Of a DNA stretch of 64,000 nt, positions 46,686 to 55,399 are shown in pieces (the first letter of the stretch is position 1; every line of letters starts with the position of its first letter). Position numbers and translations under genes: made by a program. This stretch comes from Vibrio ostreicida (GTDB lineage: Bacteria > Pseudomonadota > Gammaproteobacteria > Enterobacterales > Vibrionaceae). The notes under the pieces are model-generated. The model was not told the DNA's origin and did no database searches. It saw only the letters and a program-made list of their open reading frames with translations. The stretch is from contig NZ_JABEYA020000001.1 in the NCBI RefSeq assembly GCF_013074385.2, positions 62,001 through 126,000 on the forward strand. Direction: 5' to 3'.

Positions 46686-48041
46686 ATGGAAGTTAGCACT
46701 TCACCGAGTATCGCGTTAGTTGAAGATGATCACATTGTTCGTGTGGCCACGAGTCAATGGCTGCAACTGGCGGGTTTCGACGTTACAACTTTTGAATGCG
46801 GACAGGGCTTACTCGATCGGGTCAATGAATGTCAATTTGATACCATTATCAGTGACGTTCGGTTACCCGATATTGATGGCGTCGCACTGCTCTCAATGAG
46901 CAAAAAATTGCAGCCGGACGTCCCGTTCATCCTCATTACGGGCCATGGTGATGTCGCCTTGGCGGTAAAAGCCCTCCAACAGGGGGCCTATGACTTCATT
47001 GAAAAGCCTTTTGACCCAACTCGTTTGTCAGAAACCGTGGCTGAGGCGGTTGGGATCTACCAACATGGGCGAGAGCGGCAGGAACGTGCGTCTTATCTCA
47101 GCAATATGGCGGGGATTGAGCAGGTTTTGATTGGCCGCAGCCGAGTAATGTGCGACTTGCGCGAACAAATCGCGAAGGTGGCGGAGATTGATACCAATGT
47201 GATTATTTATGGTGAGACTGGGTGCGGTAAAGAATTGGTTGCGACGTGTTTGCACCAGTTTAGTCACCGTCATCGTCATCAATTTGTTCCACTTAATTGT
47301 GGGGCAATCCCTGAGAACCTTCTTGAAAGTGAGTTATTTGGTCATGAAATCGGGGCGTTCACTGGGGCGGCAAAACGCCGAATTGGTAAGTTTGAATATG
47401 CAGACAAAGGCACGGTATTTCTTGATGAAATTGAAAGTATGCCATTAGCTATGCAAGTGAAAGTCTTACGCTCATTGCAAGATAATGTGGTTGAGCGTGT
47501 GGGAGGAAATCGACAAGTGACGGTCGATGTGCGCGTGATCTCAGCGGCAAAACACGATTTGTTGAATCACCCAAAATTTCGTCAGGATTTATTTTATCGC
47601 CTGAATGTGGCGCAATTGCATTTACCAGCACTGCATGAACGGGAAAAGGATACGTTGTTATTGTTTGATTATTTTACCCAGCAAGCAAATTCAAACACTC
47701 GACAAGCCAGTGAAGCCGATAGGCAGGCCTTACTTTCTTACCGCTGGCCCGGAAATGTGCGAGAGCTACGCAATATTGCAATTCGTTTTGCTTTGGATCA
47801 CTCGCTTACGGTGGGCGATATCCTAGCTTGTCGGCCCATAACGTTGTCTGAGTTACCCACAGCTGGGGTCCCGCTGTCGGTTCAAGTACAAAGTTTTGAG
47901 CGTAAAGTTCTTCATGATGCGTTGGTGCGTCATCAGGGTAAGATTCACGATGTCATGCAGGAACTGTCATTACCACGGCGAACTCTGAATCAGAAAATGG
48001 TGCGCTATGCTCTCAATCGTAGTGACTATGTTGGCCAATAA
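46686..48041 (+). CDS. Sigma-54-dependent response regulator, DctD-like
   Basis: 451 aa in three domains: receiver (Asp57 in ISDVRLPDIDG), AAA+ (Walker A GETGCGKE at 176-183; sigma-54 contact loop GAFTGA at 223-228), and a C-terminal Fis-type helix-turn-helix (LVRHQGKIHDVMQELSLPRRTLNQKM). It is expected to activate the sigma-54 promoter found upstream of the TRAP genes at 48248. Divergent from the kinase gene, with 173 bases between the start codons. Confidence 0.92.
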   Translation: MEVSTSPSIALVEDDHIVRVATSQWLQLAGFDVTTFECGQGLLDRVNECQFDTIISDVRLPDIDGVALLSMSKKLQPDVPFILITGHGDVALAVKALQQGAYDFIEKPFDPTRLSETVAEAVGIYQHGRERQERASYLSNMAGIEQVLIGRSRVMCDLREQIAKVAEIDTNVIIYGETGCGKELVATCLHQFSHRHRHQFVPLNCGAIPENLLESELFGHEIGAFTGAAKRRIGKFEYADKGTVFLDEIESMPLAMQVKVLRSLQDNVVERVGGNRQVTVDVRVISAAKHDLLNHPKFRQDLFYRLNVAQLHLPALHEREKDTLLLFDYFTQQANSNTRQASEADRQALLSYRWPGNVRELRNIAIRFALDHSLTVGDILACRPITLSELPTAGVPLSVQVQSFERKVLHDALVRHQGKIHDVMQELSLPRRTLNQKMVRYALNRSDYVGQ

Positions 48042-48184
48042 GCAATAAATTGCCTATTGATTTCTGGGGCAATGATAGGGGTAGGTCACACTATCGACCT
48101 GTCTGAGCAATCTCGCTCCTCTGTGGCTCATTTTTACGTTTTTCTATCAGCCATTTTTTGCTCATGGCTGCCATCCAATATAAG

Positions 48185-48214
48185 AAAAAAACAGCTCATC
48201 TGAGCTGTTTTTTT
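48185..48214 (+). terminator. Terminator after the response regulator
   Basis: ACAGCTCA (48191-48198) pairs with TGAGCTGT (48201-48208), flanked by A6 and T7 runs. Confidence 0.88.
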
Positions 48215-48247
48215 AACTTTATTTATTAAAAATCAACATCTTAATTT

Positions 48248-48264
48248 TTGGCATCCGATTTGCT
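48248..48264 (+). promoter_or_regulatory. Sigma-54 promoter of the TAXI-TRAP operon
   Basis: TTGGCAT-N4-TTTGCT, with GG at 48250-48251 and GC at 48262-48263, exactly ten bases between, as required for the -24/-12 elements. It is 55 bases before the solute-binding-protein ATG, and the gene just upstream encodes a sigma-54 activator. Confidence 0.82.
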
Positions 48265-48318
48265 CTATACCGATGTGATTAAAATAGAACAGATATTGAT
48301 TGGATAGGGAGACATCAC

Positions 48319-49329
48319 ATGAAACCGAGCACATTTACTAAAGCCTTGTTGTTAACCGTGAGCTTACTTGGCGTAGGGGCCAAGGCGTTGGCTAACGAAC
48401 GCAGTTACATACTTGCCACTGCCTCTACCGGTGGGACCTACTACCCTGTTGGTGTTGCTCTGGCGACCCTGAGTAAAGTCAAACTAGCTCCGCAGCATCG
48501 TTTTTCTCTGTCTGCGATAAGCTCTGCTGGATCGGGGGAAAATATTAAGTTACTTAACGATAATGAAGCGCAATTCGCCATTCTACAAGGTTTATACGGG
48601 GCGTGGGCTTGGTCGGGGCAGGGGCCTTATCAGAACCAAGGGCGTCAGGATAAGTTGCGCTCGGTTTCTATGTTATGGCAAAACGTTGAGCATTTTATTG
48701 TTCGCTCTGAGCTGACGAAAACTGGGACGGTCAGTGATTTGAATAATTTTGATGGCAAAAAGTTTTCCATCGGCAAAAAGAACTCTGGGACTGAAAACTC
48801 AGGTCGCCAAATCATGAAGGAGCTGTCGGTCAACCCTGAGTCGTTTAACTTCGCCTACATGGGTTATGGCAGCAGTGCCAGTGCTCTGCAAAATGGCACG
48901 ATTGATGGTATGAATACACCTGCGGGGGTGCCGGTTGGCGCGGTTACTCAGGCTTTCTCTGCGCTTGGACAAGACATTAAAATTTTATCATTTACTGAGG
49001 CTCAGATCGCACAGGTCAACAGAAAATATAATTTGTGGACCAAGTATGAAATACCGGCCAATACTTACCCTGGCGTAGAAAAAGCAGTGACGACAATAGC
49101 TCAGCCAAATTTTCTAGCAGTTCGTGGTGATATTTCGGAAGACGATATTTATCAGTTGACGAAAACTATATACGAAAATCTACCGTTCCTTCAGGGAATT
49201 CATAAAGCGACCAAAGCAATGGCGATTGAAAAAGCTCTGGATGGTTTACCCGTGCCGCTTCATCCGGGGGCCATGCGTTATTACAAAGAAGTTGGGGTCT
49301 CTATTCCACCACGACTGATGGTCAACTAA
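48319..49329 (+). CDS. TAXI-family TRAP transporter solute-binding protein
   Basis: 336 aa. A signal peptide (AFTKALLLTVSLLGVGAKALA) is followed by the TAXI signature YILATASTGGTYYPVGVALA and SAISSAGSGENIKLL. The substrate-binding motif region is FAYMGYGSSASALQNGTIDGMNTPAG. It delivers an organic acid or amino acid (glutamate in some vibrio examples) to the TRAP permease encoded next. Preceded by GGGAG. Controlled by the sigma-54 promoter at 48248. Confidence 0.93.
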   Translation: MKPSTFTKALLLTVSLLGVGAKALANERSYILATASTGGTYYPVGVALATLSKVKLAPQHRFSLSAISSAGSGENIKLLNDNEAQFAILQGLYGAWAWSGQGPYQNQGRQDKLRSVSMLWQNVEHFIVRSELTKTGTVSDLNNFDGKKFSIGKKNSGTENSGRQIMKELSVNPESFNFAYMGYGSSASALQNGTIDGMNTPAGVPVGAVTQAFSALGQDIKILSFTEAQIAQVNRKYNLWTKYEIPANTYPGVEKAVTTIAQPNFLAVRGDISEDDIYQLTKTIYENLPFLQGIHKATKAMAIEKALDGLPVPLHPGAMRYYKEVGVSIPPRLMVN

Positions 49330-49432
49330 GTTCTCCGAATCTGACTTTCTTAGTGCGCTTACATCAGGGCACATTTTCAATTTATGATGATCGATACTCC
49401 GAGCGTTAGGCCGGAGTGCGAAGGACTTTGTT

Positions 49433-51601
49433 ATGAATGCTTCATTACAACAAGAACTAAAACAGTTCGAACTGCCGACTAGGACTGATTTCCCTTGGGT
49501 GACTCGGCTTATCACTGTATTGGGCGTGGCTTTATCATTGCTTCATATTTGGTTCAATACGCTATCGACATTGCCTGAGTTATGGGTATCGGCAACACAT
49601 TTTACCGGTTTTGCCGTGATTTGTGTGTTGTGGTATCCGGCTCATATGTCTTTAAAGGCGAGTAAATTCGCTTTAGCGGTGGATATGGGGATTGCACTCG
49701 CGGCATTGGCTTGTCTTATTTATATCCCGTTTGCTGAGGACGCGCTTTATCAACGTGGGGTGAAGTTTGTTGCCAGTGATTGGGTGTTTGCGTTGCTTGC
49801 TATTGCCATTGTTGTTGAATTAATTCGACGTACCATGGGTTGGTTTATCCCAATATTGATTCTCGTTTGTCTGAGCTATGTCGTGTGGTGGGGGCAATTG
49901 GCGAGTGGTATTTTCCACTTCCCTGGGTTGAGTTTGGAAACCCTGCTTTATCGCAGTTTTTATTCCTCAGAAGGGATGTTTGGTGCTATTTCCCGAATCA
50001 GTTGGTCTTTTGTCTTCATGTTTATTCTCTTTGGTGCTTTCTTGGTGCGTTCTGGGGTAGGAGACTACATTACTGACGTGGCGAGGGCGGCAGCAGGTAA
50101 GGTGGTTGGTGGTCCCGGATTTATTGCTGTATTAAGTTCGGGTCTGATGGGGTCTGTGTCTGGTTCGAGTGTGGCCAATACGGTTTCAACCGGAGTGATC
50201 AGTATTCCTTTGATGCAAAAGGCGGGCTTTCCTCCTCGATTTGCTGCTGGCGTTGAAGCTGCCGCCTCGACGGGGGGGCAGTTGATGCCACCTGTCATGG
50301 GGGCAGGGGCTTTTATTATGGCCTCGTATACTCAAATTCCTTACGTGGATATTATCACGCTTTCTTTTGTTCCAGCGCTGGTGTATTTCTTGTCGGTGGC
50401 ATTTTTTGTGCGTATCGAAGCCAAACGAAGTGGGGTACAAAAGGTCATCACAGGCGATCAATCGTTAGTTCGAGTTCTGGTGGCGGGGTGGCCTAACCTG
50501 ATTCCACTGATGGTGCTTGTCGCCTTATTGGTTCAAGGTTTTACACCGACTTATGCGGCAGGCTTGTCGACTATCTCTGTGGTGGTTGCGTCTTGGTTTT
50601 CTAAGAACCACAAAATGGGTGTGACAGCGATCATTGAAGCCTTGGCTCAAGGGGCAAAAAATATGGCGACCACGGCAGTGTTGTTGGTCGGTATAGGTCT
50701 TGTTGTTAATGTGATCAGTACTACGGGTATCGGTAATACTTTTTCGCTGATGATCGGTGGCTGGGCGAATGGCGATTTGTTTCTCATGATTGCTTTGATT
50801 GCACTGGCGTCTTTAGTACTCGGGGTCGGATTGCCAGTGACGGCGGCTTACATTGTCTTGGGAACTTTGTCCGCTCCGGCTTTATATCAGTTGCTGGCAC
50901 AGCATCAATTGCTTGACCTATTGGTGGCGGGGCAGTTACCTGAACAGGCGAAAGCTATCTTTATGCTGGCGGCCCCTGATAAAATGGCGTTACTCAACTC
51001 GCCTATGAGCCTTGAAACAGCCAAGCAAATGGTGGCTTTGGTGCCTGCTGATTTTATGGAAACCTTACTGGAACAAAGTTTGGGAGTCGAAACAGTGGCT
51101 CTTGCGCTCTTGTCCGCTCACCTGATCATTTTTTGGTTATCTCAGGACAGTAATGTCACTCCGCCCGTGTGTTTGACGGCGTTCGCAGCAGCGACCATTG
51201 CCAAAACACCACCCATGCGGACAGGTCTTACTGCATGGAAAATTGCCAAGGGACTATATTTGGTCCCCTTGTTGATCGCTTACACCAATCTGGTGAGCTG
51301 GGATGTGACGACCGTCCTAATCACAGGTGGGTTTGCCATTGTGGGGACTTACGCGTTTGTCGCTGCAATGGAAGGTTATCTTGAAGGTAAGATCAACGGA
51401 TTGACCCGTATCGTATTAGTGATTGTGGGATTGTTACAAGTTTGGCCGGAGGTGTCTGATTGGTGGCGTTTGGTTGGTAGTGCATTGTTCATTGCTATCT
51501 TCGTATTCAGTGGCCGCCAACTTATTCCCAAATCTACCACCACTGAGACAACGGCATCCACTAATGCGGTAAACAATGATGAGTTGAAGCCGTCGACCTA
51601 A
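49433..51601 (+). CDS. TRAP transporter permease, fused small and large subunits
   Basis: 722 aa. A first section of about four helices corresponds to DctQ, and a second of about twelve to DctM (GLMGSVSGSSVANTVSTGVISIPLM and GGQLMPPVMGAGAFIMASY). This 4TM12TM fusion is the usual partner of TAXI-type binding proteins. It imports substrate with Na+. The gap after the binding protein is 103 bases with no clear terminator, so one operon. Confidence 0.94.
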   Translation: MNASLQQELKQFELPTRTDFPWVTRLITVLGVALSLLHIWFNTLSTLPELWVSATHFTGFAVICVLWYPAHMSLKASKFALAVDMGIALAALACLIYIPFAEDALYQRGVKFVASDWVFALLAIAIVVELIRRTMGWFIPILILVCLSYVVWWGQLASGIFHFPGLSLETLLYRSFYSSEGMFGAISRISWSFVFMFILFGAFLVRSGVGDYITDVARAAAGKVVGGPGFIAVLSSGLMGSVSGSSVANTVSTGVISIPLMQKAGFPPRFAAGVEAAASTGGQLMPPVMGAGAFIMASYTQIPYVDIITLSFVPALVYFLSVAFFVRIEAKRSGVQKVITGDQSLVRVLVAGWPNLIPLMVLVALLVQGFTPTYAAGLSTISVVVASWFSKNHKMGVTAIIEALAQGAKNMATTAVLLVGIGLVVNVISTTGIGNTFSLMIGGWANGDLFLMIALIALASLVLGVGLPVTAAYIVLGTLSAPALYQLLAQHQLLDLLVAGQLPEQAKAIFMLAAPDKMALLNSPMSLETAKQMVALVPADFMETLLEQSLGVETVALALLSAHLIIFWLSQDSNVTPPVCLTAFAAATIAKTPPMRTGLTAWKIAKGLYLVPLLIAYTNLVSWDVTTVLITGGFAIVGTYAFVAAMEGYLEGKINGLTRIVLVIVGLLQVWPEVSDWWRLVGSALFIAIFVFSGRQLIPKSTTTETTASTNAVNNDELKPST

Positions 51602-51630
51602 CCGACGGCTTAACCATAAAAGCGGGTAGG

Positions 51631-52293
51631 CTATGGATTGCTGCTTTCTAATTGCTTAACCCGCTGTTCTAATTCTTTGATTGATTCTATCAGGATAGGA
51701 ATCATGCCTTTGTAATCGACTTTGAGATAACCAGAATTTAGATCCATATGAACCAGTTCTGGGTAGATGGTTTGCAGTTCTTGGGCAATAACCCCTATCT
51801 CTGGTGAGTGGTCTCCCTCAACAAATGAATACTTGTACGCCTTTATTTGGGTGACGTCAGACAGCGTATTTTCGATTCTTTCAAGGTTTTTTTTGAGATT
51901 CTCATCACTGAAGCGCAAGAATACGTGGTCATGGATATTGTGGTAAGAACGCTTTCCTGGCGCAAAATAAGAACGGCTACTATTGCTGACATGGAAGACT
52001 TTCCAAGTTGAGAAATGACTTTCTGCGGGTTGTGGCACTGTCCCGATCGGGCACTCATCCTTAAGTAAGCGGTAGGTGCTTTCGGATACATTGACGTAGT
52101 TGAAATAGGCGTTCTCAATTGGGATTTCGAGGCTCATAAGCGGCCAGTTATAGACCTGTTCATTCTCAGCCCATTGCCATTCATCATTACCTTGATCGTA
52201 ACAGAAAACCTTAAAATCTCGTGCAAAGCTTGGCAGTGAAAGGGCGGCAATGGTTATAAAAAGTAACGGCTTAAATACTTTCATAGTAGTCAT
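51631..52293 (-). CDS. Secreted protein with C-terminal S74-type chaperone domain
   Basis: 220 aa. A signal peptide (FKPLLFITIAALSLPSFA) and a short unique domain (about 25-120) precede a C-terminal S74 domain: FSDENLKKNLERIENTLSDV with the Ser/Lys positions of the autocleavage dyad, IGVIAQELQTIYPELV, and a final helix IPILIESIKELEQRVKQLE. S74 domains are known from phage tail spikes, where they trimerise and cut themselves off. A small secreted bacterial version with little cargo is unusual. No phage genes are near. Autocleavage is not proved. Confidence 0.78.
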   Translation of the reverse strand: MTTMKVFKPLLFITIAALSLPSFARDFKVFCYDQGNDEWQWAENEQVYNWPLMSLEIPIENAYFNYVNVSESTYRLLKDECPIGTVPQPAESHFSTWKVFHVSNSSRSYFAPGKRSYHNIHDHVFLRFSDENLKKNLERIENTLSDVTQIKAYKYSFVEGDHSPEIGVIAQELQTIYPELVHMDLNSGYLKVDYKGMIPILIESIKELEQRVKQLESSNP

Positions 52294-52981
52294 CCATGTG
52301 TGAAAAGAGGTCGGAATTATACTTGCGAGATATTAATATGAAATTAATTTCATATTAATAATGTGTGGTTTGACCACTGGTTTGAGCAATAACAAAGAAA
52401 ACAGTGATTTTATTGTGTCAGCGGTTATTTATCTGATGACCCATCTGTGGATATCGATCTAGACGGTATTTTGTTTTCTCCTATGAGGCGACAATGAAAA
52501 TGTCCCTGATTTCTATCGGAGTAGGACGGGAGCGCCAATTTACTCTGCATTCGGGGTTCGCCGCCTTCAATCAAGCAACGCGATCAAACGGTTAGCACGT
52601 TTTATTCATCACCAGAATTTGGTCAAGATAAAAAGTGGTACACGAGCGTGTGTACCACTGGAAACGACGGTGTATATTTTCCAAAGCAAGGAAAAGCCTG
52701 TACTTGTCGCTGATATCACTACGTTAATACGAATCGATACGCACTAAAGAATAGGCAGAAGCTATTAACCTATTTCATGAAAAAACGTCAATATAATCAA
52801 GCAATCGAGTTTCACTATAGCGTTAAAAACCAGTCGAAATAATGGGTAACTTTAGTATTGTTTGGATCGCAATATCATTGCTAATATGAAGGGTTGGAAA
52901 CGGTCACTGAATCACTAGGATCGATGCCCTAATGATCAAGGTCGTCAAATCACATGAGAGCCGTCGTCAGTCATCATACGC
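52294..52981. other. 688-bp region without an intact gene
   Basis: Contains an open frame without a start codon (52487-52747) and otherwise AT-rich sequence with no recognised feature. Probably decayed DNA plus promoters. Confidence 0.4.
52487..52747 (+). pseudogene. 86-codon start-less open frame
   Basis: Open from just after a TGA at 52484 to TAA 52745-52747. It reads like protein (AIKRLARFIHHQNLVKIKSG, then VYIFQSKEKPVLVADITTL) but has no ATG, GTG or TTG start near its beginning. Likely the 3' end of a lost gene. Family not recognised. Confidence 0.35.
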
Positions 52982-53647
52982 CTAATTGAGCATTTTATGC
53001 CTGATAATATACTTGGATGGTACATAGTGGTCCCACCCTTGTACTTTGCAATAGTCGACAGCTTGCGATTGTGAATACACACCAAGCTTATCTTTAATAT
53101 TGTCTAGATACTTTCTTACCGTGTTGACTTGGAGAGTGAGTCGAGAGGCAATAGATTTTAAACTATCCCCTTTGAGCATAAAGAATAACACTTCCCACTC
53201 TCTGTCCGTGAGAGTTGAAGTCGGGGGGTTCAGAATGATCGAAGCCGGTTTACTGCCAAAGGTTGTGTAGATATCGGTGTCTAGTTTTTTCGCGGGCTCT
53301 GCCCAAAAAAAAATGCCTTCCACTTGGCCATTTTTTAGAAACGGCTTTTTATGAAAAATCCATCCTTCGAGTATTTTGTTTTTCCCAAAAGGGTGAATCT
53401 CAATTGAGCTTTTTGTTTTATTCGTTTCCAATACCAATTGGTCATGCTTTTGAAAGTCGTCTTGATATTCGTGTGTTTCAGTCGGCAGCTCGCCGTCGTA
53501 GCGGCCTGCTATGTCAAAGGACTTGGCTAAGTTCTGCATACACCGATAGGCTGGATTGATGTAAATAAATCGAGAATGGGTATCCTTTAGCCCACAAGGC
53601 CAATCGAAGCTCTCCCAAAAAGCGATAAGATCTGAAGATAATTGCAT
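52982..53647 (-). CDS. LuxR-type regulator with N-terminal PAS-like domain
   Basis: 221 aa. The N-terminal PAS-like domain (about 10-120, WPCGLKDTHSRFIYINPAY) probably senses a small molecule. The C-terminal GerE/LuxR helix-turn-helix (about 140-205) has LTDREWEVLFFMLKGDSLKSIASRL and VNTVRKYLDNIKDKLGV. It lacks a receiver or AHL-binding domain. It is divergent from the DSD1-type enzyme 288 bases away and may control it. Confidence 0.85.
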   Translation of the reverse strand: MQLSSDLIAFWESFDWPCGLKDTHSRFIYINPAYRCMQNLAKSFDIAGRYDGELPTETHEYQDDFQKHDQLVLETNKTKSSIEIHPFGKNKILEGWIFHKKPFLKNGQVEGIFFWAEPAKKLDTDIYTTFGSKPASIILNPPTSTLTDREWEVLFFMLKGDSLKSIASRLTLQVNTVRKYLDNIKDKLGVYSQSQAVDYCKVQGWDHYVPSKYIIRHKMLN

Positions 53648-53935
53648 AGTGACCCCCTTTTTGGTGTTGAATGGTAGTGATATAAATTAAGTTGCACAAT
53701 GGGTCTGCGGTTTTTTTACGTCAGTATGTTTGCTCAGTTTCATTTAGCAGTGATTACAATGATTTTTTTATCAATTTTTTGTGCCGACCACTCGGAAGTT
53801 GATGACTGATAGGTGAGCCTAACTTTTTATAGCGGCGGATGATTTTGCGCCCAATCCCTATTTTGCATTCGACCTAATTCATCTGTTAATCTTCGGTGGT
53901 ATAACACCTAATGTAATAATAAATAAAGGTAAACG

Positions 53936-55042
53936 ATGGATATCACTCAGTTGGATACACCCGCTTTAATTGTCGATTTGGATCTGATGGAACGTAACCT
54001 GATCACTATGCAAAAACGTGTTGAGCAGTTGGGTTTGACATTGAGGCCGCACACCAAGGCTCACAAAAATCCGGCTATCGCTCGTAAGCAGATTGATTTA
54101 GGTGCGTGTGGCATCTGTACGGCGAAGCTCGGTGAGGCGGAGATCATGGCAGAGGGGGGAATTAGCGATATTTTGATCACCACCCCAATAGCCGGAGAAC
54201 AAAAGATTCGGCGTTTGATTAAATTGCATCAAACGTACCCATCTTATCGATTTATTCAGGTGATTGATCACCGTCAACATGTTATCGATATCTCCCAAGC
54301 GGCAAGGGAGGCAGGTGTGTGTGTTCCTGTCATGATTGAAGTTGAAAGTGGGCAGCAGCGTTGTGGTGTGGAAGTCGGGGATGCGCTACTCACATTGATT
54401 GAAATGATCAACGAGACTGAAGGAGTAAGCTACGCAGGTTTACAGGCGTATAGCGGGCATTTACAGCACGTAAAGGGCTATGAAGATAGGCAAGCTAAAG
54501 CGCGTTCAGTAGTCGAAGGTTTATTTGATTATATTGAGAATGTACTGACACCCAGAGGTTTAGCCCCTGAAATTGTTAGTGGTGGTGGAACGGGCACTTA
54601 CGCTGCTTATGATGGGCTTGGTTTTACTGAGATTCAAGCGGGATCGTATTTGTTTATGGATACGGCCTATCAGGCAATTGGGGACGAAAGTTGCCATGAG
54701 AAAAACAACCAATTTGGTGTTTCTCTTAAAGTACTGAGCACCGTAGTGAGCCACCCTACGTCACAAAGAGCTGTGATTGATGCCGGCATGAAATGCCTCT
54801 CAATTGACTTGGGTATGCCAAAAGTGGAAGGCAACAGCCAGCTTACCTATCAAACGGGTGGCGATGAGCATGGTATTATTCACATAGACGAAGGCCATGA
54901 ACCACTGATGATTGGACAGCGGATCACTCTACTGCCCAGCCACTGTGATACAACATTAAATAACTTTAACACCTTATACGCAATCAGATCTGGGGTCGTT
55001 GTTGAGCAGTTCCCAATCCTAGGGCGTGGTCGTTCCGATTGA
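53936..55042 (+). CDS. DSD1-family PLP enzyme (D-threonine aldolase / D-serine dehydratase-like)
   Basis: 368 aa. An alanine-racemase-like N-terminal TIM barrel has the PLP lysine in LRPHTKAHKNP. The C-terminal D-Ser_dehydrat domain has the metal-binding motif LLPSHCDTTLNNF. Family members cleave D-threonine-type 3-hydroxy-D-amino acids or dehydrate D-serine; the choice cannot be made from sequence. With dadA and two amino acid symporters in the same window, it fits a D-amino acid-using lifestyle. A ribosome-binding site AAAGGTAAACG precedes the ATG. Confidence 0.88.
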   Translation: MDITQLDTPALIVDLDLMERNLITMQKRVEQLGLTLRPHTKAHKNPAIARKQIDLGACGICTAKLGEAEIMAEGGISDILITTPIAGEQKIRRLIKLHQTYPSYRFIQVIDHRQHVIDISQAAREAGVCVPVMIEVESGQQRCGVEVGDALLTLIEMINETEGVSYAGLQAYSGHLQHVKGYEDRQAKARSVVEGLFDYIENVLTPRGLAPEIVSGGGTGTYAAYDGLGFTEIQAGSYLFMDTAYQAIGDESCHEKNNQFGVSLKVLSTVVSHPTSQRAVIDAGMKCLSIDLGMPKVEGNSQLTYQTGGDEHGIIHIDEGHEPLMIGQRITLLPSHCDTTLNNFNTLYAIRSGVVVEQFPILGRGRSD

Positions 55043-55056
55043 TTTTCTTTTTCCGG

Positions 55057-55087
55057 AAAAAAGGCGATAACTCAGTGAGTTACCGCC
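55057..55087 (-). terminator. Minus-strand terminator, probably the displaced original ssrA terminator
   Basis: GGCGATAACTC (55063-55073) pairs with GAGTTACCGCC (55077-55087), one mismatch. On the minus strand the stem is followed by TTTTTT. It sits 13 bases beyond the distal copy of the ssrA 3' end, where the native ssrA terminator would be had no element inserted. It may also help end the DSD1 gene. Confidence 0.65.
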
Positions 55088-55099
55088 CTTGCCAAACGT

Positions 55100-55115
55100 T
55101 TGGTGGAGCTGGCGG
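55100..55115. repeat. Distal att copy of the ssrA 3' end
   Basis: TTGGTGGAGCTGGCGG, identical and in the same orientation to 57818-57833. After it the sequence diverges (AAAGTG instead of GAGTTG). Confidence 0.8.
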
Positions 55116-55399
55116 AAAGTGCTGCCAAAGTCTTTTATTTTTCTTTATTTTCAATATCTTACTTGGAATTGATTTTTTTGTTTTGTGTCAGTTTAGTACT
55201 GAAAATATGGATTGATTACTTTGAAATGTCAACTGGGTTCAGCTCCTGCTTAGGGAGTTGAACTGACGTTCGATAAAGAAGTAGATAATCACAAAGAGCA
55301 ATAGCTCTTTGTGCCTTCTATTATTGGTTAGCTCAGGTTTAGATTAATACCAATTCTTGTTTTTGGTGTGCTCTACTGCATGAGTTTTGAGCTGAGTGC
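55116..55399. other. AT-rich end of the element with hairpins
   Basis: No gene. A 10-bp perfect hairpin with an AATA loop lies at 55290-55313 (CACAAAGAGC arm). Another, GTTCAGCTCC with GGAGTTGAAC, lies around 55236-55262. Confidence 0.5.

Noticed and set aside
51631..52293. S74 protein as evidence of a prophage
   Set aside because: No capsid, tail, lysis or integrase gene is nearby, and the protein has a Sec signal peptide.
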